Shown here one piece after another: positions 26,284 to 32,616 of a DNA stretch of 64,000 bases. The notes beneath the pieces are model-generated. The model did not search any database. It was not told the origin of the DNA and was given only the letters and a program-made list of their open reading frames with translations. The position numbers were made by a program, and so were the translations under genes. Each line of letters starts with the position of its first letter. Positions within the stretch are counted from its first letter, which is position 1. The DNA comes from Cyclobacteriaceae bacterium (GTDB lineage Bacteria > Bacteroidota > Bacteroidia > Cytophagales > Cyclobacteriaceae): contig JAHBTX010000004.1 in the NCBI GenBank assembly GCA_019638395.1, positions 370,411 to 434,410 of the forward strand, in the 5' to 3' direction.

Positions 26284-27617
26284 AACTTCAATCTTAGTTT
26301 TACAATTGGGCTGGCCAATTGTCCGGTTTGTACAATTTTCTCTCCGGCTTGTTTATTCGCATAATAATTTTCGGGAGCAACATTCATTGAAAACTGAAGA
26401 CGCTTATCAGTGGTTTGCCCGAGTCTTACTGCTGCCAGGTTTTGTTTTTTATAAGAACTGAACATAGCCTGGTGTGCAATTAAAGCCAATACACTGGGCA
26501 CACCAATGGCAAGTGAAGCAGATTCAACTTCGGCCACTATCATTAACCCCAGGCCAACCAAAGCAGCCCCACCAGCAGCAAACGAGATGATGTTACCTTG
26601 CGATTTTGTGATAGCCGCACCCCTTACTGATCGCTGGCCCAATAAAGTTCCGCTTACAGCCGTTAAGCCAGGTAGCAGGAATAATCCAGGCGACAGGTCT
26701 TCGCTTATCGCTTCAGCTACAACGGCAAAACCTAAACCGGTACTGATTATAGTAAGTGAACTTATAACATCTACATCGCCTTGCGTGTAGGCATATTTTT
26801 GTGCAGCATGGTGCCCCACCACCAGGCCTCCGATACCGCCTGCCAGTAAGCCGGCACCAATTGCATGATTGTCGCTTACCTCGGCCGAAGCCAATAACAT
26901 CCCCGATGCAAACGGCCCAAGAAATCCATAGTGTCGCATTAACTCAATATGTCCTTCGCTGTAGTTTTTTCGCTTTTGAGTTTGAAAGGCAATTTCGCCT
27001 AAGGTAATACTACCTATACTTGAGAATAGTAGTGAAGTATTGCCGGAGTTTTCGGAATTGCCCGCAACTAAAATCCCCAGGAACGAACCATTTACCAACC
27101 CTAATAGCCGGCCTGAATTACCAGCCCGGATGGTGCTGGCGTTAATGTTTGCATATTTTTTTTTATTGATTACCGGGCCCAGTTGCCATAAGCCGGCAGT
27201 AATAGGAATAATACCCGCTGCGGCCGGGCCACTGGCCTCGGTTCCGATAACAAAACTAAAACCGTAGTATGCACCGTACACACCATTTACCAATCTATCG
27301 CGTGTGCGCAGTTCAAAATTTGATTGAGTTGGTTCAGCTGGTGTGATTAATTCTAAATCCCACTGATTTTTTTGTTGTTGATATTTGCGCTTTTCTTCAT
27401 CGGGTAACCGTTCATAGTATCCGGCCAGGTACTTTTCATAATCTTCCAGGTAAAGTAATTCAGCACTGGTTAGTGAGTCGCCTTTTAATTTGCGGTCGGC
27501 AATTTTGCGATAGGTTTCTTTTTTTGTCTCCTGCCAGAAACCACGTGCCGTGTAGAGCTCTTGTGCGTATAGCTCAAAGCTAAACAGAAGTGTAAGGGTA
27601 ATTACAAACAGCCGCAT
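26280..27617 (-). CDS. Exported Gly/Ala-rich protein with repeated hydrophobic segments, unknown
   Basis: A 445-residue protein with a signal peptide (MRLFVITLTLLFSFELYAQ), a charged helical part (about residues 25-95, rich in Lys, Tyr and Glu), then about 250 residues of alternating Gly/Ala-rich hydrophobic stretches (for example GAGLLAGGIGGLVVGHHAAQ and TGLGFAVVAEAISED). It ends with the beta-like segment SPIVKLRLKF, as many Bacteroidota outer-membrane proteins do. I do not recognise a family. It could be an outer-membrane or membrane-inserted protein. It is convergent with the GmhB-like gene and has its own 5' gap downstream of the arginine decarboxylase stop. Confidence 0.6.
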   Translation of the reverse strand: MRLFVITLTLLFSFELYAQELYTARGFWQETKKETYRKIADRKLKGDSLTSAELLYLEDYEKYLAGYYERLPDEEKRKYQQQKNQWDLELITPAEPTQSNFELRTRDRLVNGVYGAYYGFSFVIGTEASGPAAAGIIPITAGLWQLGPVINKKKYANINASTIRAGNSGRLLGLVNGSFLGILVAGNSENSGNTSLLFSSIGSITLGEIAFQTQKRKNYSEGHIELMRHYGFLGPFASGMLLASAEVSDNHAIGAGLLAGGIGGLVVGHHAAQKYAYTQGDVDVISSLTIISTGLGFAVVAEAISEDLSPGLFLLPGLTAVSGTLLGQRSVRGAAITKSQGNIISFAAGGAALVGLGLMIVAEVESASLAIGVPSVLALIAHQAMFSSYKKQNLAAVRLGQTTDKRLQFSMNVAPENYYANKQAGEKIVQTGQLASPIVKLRLKF

Positions 27618-27670
27618 AGTATGCTGAATTGATTACCAAAGTAATGAAAAGGTTGTAAACTATTTTAAAA

Positions 27671-29071
27671 TTATTCTGTAGAACCCTCGTAGCCTAACAG
27701 CTTCATCATACTGTTGCTGGATTGTTCTTTTGCAAACAACTCGGTTGTAATCTCACCGTCTTCATTCCGGTCGATAAGCACATGCTTGGGTGCGGGGATA
27801 AGACAATGTTGAATACCACCATAGCCCCCTAATGATTCCTGGTAGGCACCGGTATGGAAAAATCCGATATACAGCGGTTCTTCATCGGTAATCATAGGTA
27901 AAAAAACTTCACCGGTGTGCGCTTCGGAATTATAATAATCGTGACTGTCGCACGTAAGGCCGCCAATGTTTACTTTGTGATAAGGGTCGTCCCACTTGTT
28001 TACGGAAAGTAAAATGTATTTCTGATTCAGCCCCCACACATCAGGTAAATGTGTAATGAACGAACCATCAATCATATACCAGAGTTCTTTATCGTTTTGC
28101 AGTTTTTGGTCAACCATCGAATACAAAACAGCCCCGCTTTCACCTACTGTAAAACTTCCAAACTCAGTAAAAATGTTGGGTACGGGTACATTATTTTTCT
28201 CACAAATCCATTTAATGTTTTCCACAATCTGTTCGATCATGTACTTGTAGTCGTACTGAAATGTGAGTGATGTTTTGATAGGAAAACCGCCACCAATATC
28301 TATTGAATCTAATGTGGGGCAAATCTTTTTCAGTTCGCAATATTTAAAAATAAAGCGACTTAATTCGCTCCAGTAATAGGCGGTATCCTTAATGCCGGTG
28401 TTAATGAAGAAGTGCAGCATTTTAAGTGATGCTTTGCTGCTGGGTTGAATTTTCTCTTTGTAGAGTGGAATAATATCGCTGTAGCGGATTCCTAACCGCG
28501 AGGTATAAAATTCAAACTTCGGTTCTTCATCGGCTGCTACGCGAATACCTACCTGATAGGGGCGGGTTACATTGCTCTCGTAAGTATCTATTTCGCTCAG
28601 GTTATCCAGTATCGGAATGCAGTTAAATTCTTCATTCAAAAGCTCTGTAATATACTGGCGGTATTGTGGCATCTTAAACCCGTTGCAAATAATGTAGGTT
28701 TCTTTCGAAATCTTTCCACGCTCGTATAAGGTGCGTACAATCGGAATATCAAATGCTGATGATGTTTCAATGTGTACATCGTTTTTCAGGGCTTCTTCCA
28801 ACACAAAATCGTAGTGCGAAGATTTTGTGCAATAACAGTATGTGTATTTACCGTTGTATTTGAAGCGCTCAATGGCATTATTAAAAGTAGCTTGGGCAAA
28901 GCGAATGTTCTCACTAATGCGGGGCAGGTAAGTTATTTTGAGTGGCGTTCCGTACTGCTTGATGATGTCCATCAGGGGTACTTCGTTGAACAGTAATTCA
29001 TGGTCGCGAACCTTAAATTCTTTTTGCGGAAACTCAAAGGTTTGCTCAATCAGTTCACGGTAACTCTTCAT
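27671..29071 (-). CDS. Biosynthetic arginine decarboxylase-like PLP enzyme (fold type III)
   Basis: A 466-residue PLP-dependent decarboxylase of the alanine-racemase fold. The probable PLP Lys is in YCYCTKSSHYDFVLEEAL, the phosphate-binding loop is SIDIGGGFPIKTS, and a C-terminal TCDSHDYY segment supplies the conserved Cys/Asp of this class. The sequence matches the short (about 460-residue) Bacteroidota arginine decarboxylases that make agmatine rather than the longer enterobacterial SpeA. It is divergently transcribed from a ureohydrolase gene (29369-30331), and a deoxyhypusine synthase-like gene lies 8 kb away. Together these suggest an arginine-to-agmatine-to-polyamine route. A diaminopimelate or carboxynorspermidine decarboxylase role is less likely. 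Confidence 0.82.
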   Translation of the reverse strand: MKSYRELIEQTFEFPQKEFKVRDHELLFNEVPLMDIIKQYGTPLKITYLPRISENIRFAQATFNNAIERFKYNGKYTYCYCTKSSHYDFVLEEALKNDVHIETSSAFDIPIVRTLYERGKISKETYIICNGFKMPQYRQYITELLNEEFNCIPILDNLSEIDTYESNVTRPYQVGIRVAADEEPKFEFYTSRLGIRYSDIIPLYKEKIQPSSKASLKMLHFFINTGIKDTAYYWSELSRFIFKYCELKKICPTLDSIDIGGGFPIKTSLTFQYDYKYMIEQIVENIKWICEKNNVPVPNIFTEFGSFTVGESGAVLYSMVDQKLQNDKELWYMIDGSFITHLPDVWGLNQKYILLSVNKWDDPYHKVNIGGLTCDSHDYYNSEAHTGEVFLPMITDEEPLYIGFFHTGAYQESLGGYGGIQHCLIPAPKHVLIDRNEDGEITTELFAKEQSSNSMMKLLGYEGSTE

Positions 29072-29188
29072 TAAACGCTACTTGTTGTTAGTTACTGGTT
29101 GCTTGTTGGCGGTGCAGCTATTTTTCATTAAAAATCTCTTCACCTAATCATCACACTAACAACCAAATTAAGAGGTGCAATAATGAGA

Positions 29189-29196
29189 TAAATTTG
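29189..29196 (+). promoter_or_regulatory. Candidate -7 promoter box (TAAATTTG)
   Basis: TAAATTTG matches the Bacteroidota -7 consensus TAnnTTTG. It would place the transcript start near 29203, giving a leader of about 165 nt that contains the structured element at 29225-29341. No clear -33 box is visible. Confidence 0.45.
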
Positions 29197-29224
29197 CCAT
29201 CTTTGCAACAGATCAAAACCCGTA

Positions 29225-29341
29225 TGGTTAATCACATTTCCTGCATGATTTTTAACCCCGTCCCCGCGGGCCTTCATGCTTTGCCCGATTTTTAGTGGGC
29301 AGGAAATGCGGCCTCTTCGGCCAACTTTTAACGATTAACCA
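29225..29341 (+). ncRNA. Candidate structured 5' leader (riboswitch-like) upstream of the ureohydrolase gene
   Basis: Four nested or adjacent stems are visible. P1 is TGGTTAATC (29225-29233) with GATTAACCA (29333-29341), 9 perfect pairs. P2 is CATTTCCTGC (29235-29244) with GCAGGAAATG (29299-29308), 10 perfect pairs. P3 is CGGGC (29267-29271) with GCCCG (29283-29287). P4 is GGCC (29310-29313) with GGCC (29319-29322) around a 5-base loop. P1 encloses P2/P3 and P4 as a multibranch junction. The 3' end is 27 nt before the GTG start of the ureohydrolase. It does not match any riboswitch class I recognise. Confidence 0.6.
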
Positions 29342-29368
29342 GAATATATAATACTAAATTTTAGTGCT

Positions 29369-30331
29369 GTGAAAGAGATAAAGATTATCGAAGTGAAGTC
29401 TGAAATCGGTGCCGGTACCCGTGGGGCCAGCCTGGGTGTAGAAGCGATGAAAATAGCCAGTCTGGATTTAAAGTCTGACCTCTTCCGCCAGTTTGATTCT
29501 ATTGAAGTTGAAAATGTGAATGAGCTGCTGTTTGATGGAGCCGAACATGCTTACGCTAAGTTTATAGATGGCGTGCTTATTATGGAAGAACGAGTTTGCC
29601 TGGAAGTGTATGAGCAGATATTTGACGATTACTTTCCGTTAATTATGGCGGGCGATCATTCTACGGCTTATGGAACCATTGCAGGAATTAAAAAAGCATA
29701 TCCAAAAAAACGACTGGGTGTAATCTGGATTGATGCCCATGCCGATATTCATACACCTTTTACCACACCATCGGGAAATATGCATGGTATGCCGCTGGCC
29801 ATGGCTTTTGGTTTCGATAACCTGGAATGTAAGGTGAACGATCCACGCGGTGAAACGCTTGATTATTGGGAGCAGATAAAAAATGTAGGCATGCAAGGCC
29901 CAAAGATTTTGCCGGAAGACCTGGTTTACATTGCTGTGCGCGATCTTGAAAAACCCGAAAACTATCTGTTGAATAAACATAATATAAACTTTATTGAAGT
30001 TGAAGAAGTAAAAAAAGCAGGCGCGGCAGTAATTGCACATAAAGCATTACAAATGCTGGAGCATTGCGACCTGCTTTATGTTTCGTTCGATGTGGATAGT
30101 ATCGATAGCCGGTTTTCTACCGGCACCGGAACACCTGTACCTAACGGATTAACCGTGGAAGAAGCAAAAATTCTGAATACAGAATTGTGTAAAGATGCCA
30201 AAGTATGCGCTTGGGAAATTGTGGAGGTAAATCCCACCCTGGATACTGAAAATCGCATGGCCGAAAGTGCATTCGAAATTCTGGAAGCCTCAGCAAAATC
30301 AATTATGGGCAGGCCGGTAATGGCGGAGTAA
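29369..30331 (+). CDS. Ureohydrolase (arginase/agmatinase/formimidoylglutamase family)
   Basis: A 320-residue binuclear manganese hydrolase beginning at GTG 29369. Metal-ligand motifs are MAGDHSTAYGT, WIDAHADIHTP and SFDVDSIDSRFS, and NMHGMPLAMA follows the second. Family members hydrolyse arginine, agmatine, proclavaminate or N-formimidoylglutamate. In Bacteroidota this type is usually labelled formimidoylglutamase, but the divergent arginine decarboxylase argues for agmatine as substrate, giving putrescine and urea. No hut genes are in the window. A structured leader (29225-29341) precedes the start. Confidence 0.85.
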   Translation: MKEIKIIEVKSEIGAGTRGASLGVEAMKIASLDLKSDLFRQFDSIEVENVNELLFDGAEHAYAKFIDGVLIMEERVCLEVYEQIFDDYFPLIMAGDHSTAYGTIAGIKKAYPKKRLGVIWIDAHADIHTPFTTPSGNMHGMPLAMAFGFDNLECKVNDPRGETLDYWEQIKNVGMQGPKILPEDLVYIAVRDLEKPENYLLNKHNINFIEVEEVKKAGAAVIAHKALQMLEHCDLLYVSFDVDSIDSRFSTGTGTPVPNGLTVEEAKILNTELCKDAKVCAWEIVEVNPTLDTENRMAESAFEILEASAKSIMGRPVMAE

Positions 30332-30343
30332 AGGCATAGACAA

Positions 30344-30380
30344 CCCTGCAATTTTAAAATATAATATTAAATTTGCAGGG
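30344..30380. repeat. 14-bp-arm inverted repeat abutting the ATPase start codon
   Basis: CCCTGCAATTTTAA (30344-30357) and TTAAATTTGCAGGG (30367-30380) pair at 13 of 14 positions around a 9-base loop. The ATG at 30381 follows with no gap, so the hairpin occupies the ribosome-binding region. Confidence 0.85.
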
Positions 30381-31544
30381 ATGATACATCGGCAACTTTT
30401 TTCGCAGCTACAAGTTCAGATAAGACGATTTCCAGTTATAGGGATTGTTGGTCCTCGTCAGGTAGGAAAGACTACACTGGTAAAATCTTTACTAAATTCT
30501 TCCGAAAAAGTAATCTACCTTGATCTGGAACTACCTTCCGACCAGGCCATTCTAAGAAATCCAGAGTTGTTTTTCAGGGAGAACATGGATAAAACCATTA
30601 TCCTTGATGAAATTCAATTAACACCAGACATGTTTCCAGTCATGCGTTCTGTCATTGATATGAAGCGAAGACCTGGAAAATTTATTGTAACCGGTTCAGC
30701 TTCACCCGCATTGCTTAAACAAGGCTCCGAAACACTTGCCGGGAGAATTATCTTTAATGAGTTGCATCCTTTTTCTCTTTCGGAGATTAGAGCTGATTAC
30801 AGAAAGTTGTGGCTGCGCGGAGGATTTCCAGCCGCCTGCCAGGCTAAATCCAATCGTGTGGGTTTTGAATGGTTGTCTAATTTTCTGGCAACCTACATAA
30901 ATCGCGATTTATCAGTGCTGGGCTTTACATCAAGTCGAGTTCAGATGAGCCGTTTTATTCAGATGTTGGCTGGCTCGCAGGGTTCTATACTTAATTTATC
31001 TACTTATGCCAAATCATTAAGTGTTTCGGTGCCGCTGGTTGCCAAATATGTGGATGTGCTTGAAGAAACTTTTTTATTGCGAAGACTTCAGGCCTACCAT
31101 GTAAACTTCAAAAAAAGAGTTGTTAAATCTCCTAAGGTTTACATTCGCGATACCGGTTTGCTCCACTCTATGCTACGAATAGACAATATGACGGAGCTGT
31201 TAAGTCATTTTTTGGCAGGGTATTCATGGGAAAGTTTTGTAATTCAACAGGTAGCTTCGCATCTGGATAATAGGAATCAATTATTCTATTATCGAACTCA
31301 GGATGGTGCAGAGGTAGATCTGGTAATTACAAAAGGTGATAAACCGTGGGTAAGCCTTGAAATTAAATTAACGGACAGTCCGACCCTTACAAAAGGTAAC
31401 TATATTGCATTGACAGATATAAAGGCCAAGCATAACTTTATAGTTACACCTTCTTCACGAGAATATTCGTTCGACAAAAATATTCAGGTTACGAATATAA
31501 ACGGTTTGATAACTCGTTTGGGAGACCTGAATTTGTTTTATTAA
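30381..31544 (+). CDS. AAA ATPase with C-terminal DUF4143 (PD-(D/E)XK-like) domain
   Basis: A 387-residue relative of the minus-strand protein at 13838-14989. The AAA_14 domain has Walker A GPRQVGKTTLVK, Walker B TIILDEIQLTPD and sensor FIVTGSASPALL. The DUF4143 domain has YIRDTGLLHSMLR and the nuclease-like ending GAEVDLVITKGDKPWVSLEIKL, with Asp and ExK. The two proteins are clear homologues but too diverged to be a recent copy. No ribosome-binding site separates the flanking hairpin from the ATG. The function is not established; partner-less ATPase-nuclease proteins of this type are frequent in bacterial accessory DNA. Confidence 0.9.
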   Translation: MIHRQLFSQLQVQIRRFPVIGIVGPRQVGKTTLVKSLLNSSEKVIYLDLELPSDQAILRNPELFFRENMDKTIILDEIQLTPDMFPVMRSVIDMKRRPGKFIVTGSASPALLKQGSETLAGRIIFNELHPFSLSEIRADYRKLWLRGGFPAACQAKSNRVGFEWLSNFLATYINRDLSVLGFTSSRVQMSRFIQMLAGSQGSILNLSTYAKSLSVSVPLVAKYVDVLEETFLLRRLQAYHVNFKKRVVKSPKVYIRDTGLLHSMLRIDNMTELLSHFLAGYSWESFVIQQVASHLDNRNQLFYYRTQDGAEVDLVITKGDKPWVSLEIKLTDSPTLTKGNYIALTDIKAKHNFIVTPSSREYSFDKNIQVTNINGLITRLGDLNLFY

Positions 31545-31551
31545 TTCAGGT
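31525..31551. repeat. Hairpin spanning the ATPase stop codon
   Basis: ACCTGAATT (31525-31533) and AATTCAGGT (31543-31551) are perfectly complementary around a 9-base loop. The TAA stop occupies 31542-31544, at the base of the 3' arm. It is poor in following T, so it is a weak terminator candidate. Confidence 0.7.
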
Positions 31552-31564
31552 TAAAGATAAACTG

Positions 31565-32212
31565 TTAACGTTGCGCCTCAGCTAACTTAGTTAACGCCTT
31601 TATAGTGCTCATCAGGTTGCTGCGAATTACCGGATCGGTAAACATGCGCGGTATGTGGCTGGGCATCGATAAAATGCGATAGGTAACTTTTACATGCTGG
31701 TTGTTAACCTGCTCCAAGGTCCAACTGCCTGCTAATTCCATACGGGTTACTCCTTTTTGAACCGGAGCAAGTTTATCATTTACTTCTGATTGAAAGGTAA
31801 TGAAGAGTTGTTTGCCTGGAATTTGCTCTTTCAATACATACTTCAGAAAATGATCCTGATCACTTACAGGCCAGGGAATGTCGTGATAAGAATACTCCAG
31901 CCACCAGGTTGTATCGGGTTGTGGGTACACTTTAAAGTCAGTTACGTGTTTTTGCCATATTTTGATTTTGGATTCATCTTTTAAGATGTCAAGAACGGTG
32001 TACATGGAGGCCCGGATCATAAACTCGCCTTTCACTTCGCGGGCTTTTACTGCCGGCACTTTTCCCGGAAAGGTTATCCAGCGTTCGTGTACAAAAATGG
32101 GGGAGTCTTCCTTCACCAGCACAAACTGAACTTCGGGGCTCTGGGCAACAACTTTTAAAGAACTACAACAAACAAAAAGAAACAGAAATTTTAAACGCAC
32201 CAATAACATCAT
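31565..32212 (-). CDS. Exported START-domain (SRPBCC) protein
   Basis: A 215-residue protein with an N-terminal signal (RLKFLFLFVCCSSLKVVAQ) and a helix-grip START-like domain: FMIRASMYTVLDILKDESKIKIWQKHV, then YPQPDTTWWLEYSYHDIPWPVSDQDHF and a C-terminal helix STIKALTKLAEAQR. START domains bind lipids or other hydrophobic ligands in a deep cavity. Export suggests a periplasmic lipid-binding role, but the ligand is unknown. It converges on the DUF4143 ATPase with a 20-bp gap. Confidence 0.82.
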   Translation of the reverse strand: MMLLVRLKFLFLFVCCSSLKVVAQSPEVQFVLVKEDSPIFVHERWITFPGKVPAVKAREVKGEFMIRASMYTVLDILKDESKIKIWQKHVTDFKVYPQPDTTWWLEYSYHDIPWPVSDQDHFLKYVLKEQIPGKQLFITFQSEVNDKLAPVQKGVTRMELAGSWTLEQVNNQHVKVTYRILSMPSHIPRMFTDPVIRSNLMSTIKALTKLAEAQR

Positions 32213-32616
32213 GAAGCTAAAGATAGAACTAATTGTATGACAACAGAAAAGGTTATTACCCTTGCTCGTTACCTTGCTTTAATTAATTGAATGGGGAAGT
32301 TGGGTTGGGGAAGAACCGCAAAGCAGCACCCTCACACCAATCAATTAAAAACTTTATGAACGATACATATAACCTCCTCCGGAGCCAAATTATCTAAACC
32401 TTATTTAATTCTGCAAAATAATAAGGTGCTACTCCGGAGCAAAAATGAAAGCGTGATGGGTGCTGATGGTAGCGCAATGGTTATGAGGAAGCCCGCCCAA
32501 AAAATTAAAGTATGTGAGCATCCATAACTACTCCTTTCCTCTCATCAAATTTTACTTTTTATCTGCGTGGCAAAAACACTCATTGCACAAATCCTAAACC
32601 TGTAAACCATCCGGTT
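32213..32616. other. 404-bp intergenic region with two dyads and no gene
   Basis: No convincing reading frame is present. Two symmetric structures stand out: TTAATTGA (32283-32290) with TCAATTAA (32341-32348), and the palindrome CTCCGGAG repeated at 32377-32384 and 32432-32439, which can pair with each other around an inner CCTTATT/AATAAGG stem (32399-32405 and 32420-32426). The region separates the START gene from the M14 peptidase gene and presumably carries the promoters of both. Confidence 0.5.

Larger units (their letters stand above)
30344..31551 (+). mobile_element. Putative palindrome-flanked DUF4143 ATPase cassette B
   Basis: One DUF4143 ATPase gene is bracketed by a 37-base inverted repeat whose last base touches the start codon and by a perfect 9-bp-arm hairpin that contains the stop codon. 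It sits between the ureohydrolase gene and a convergent START-domain gene. The 5' arms (CCCTGCAAATTT) resemble the CCCCGCAAATTG core of cassette A. No transposase is present. Confidence 0.45.

Noticed and set aside
29225..29341. SRP RNA, 6S RNA, tmRNA or RNase P RNA
   Set aside because: The conserved SRP GGAA tetraloop region, RNase P core or tmRNA tRNA-like ends are not visible, and the position is that of a leader.
32213..32616. Cobalamin or TPP riboswitch before the M14 gene
   Set aside because: The conserved cobalamin (GCCACTG) and TPP (CTGAGA) motifs are missing.
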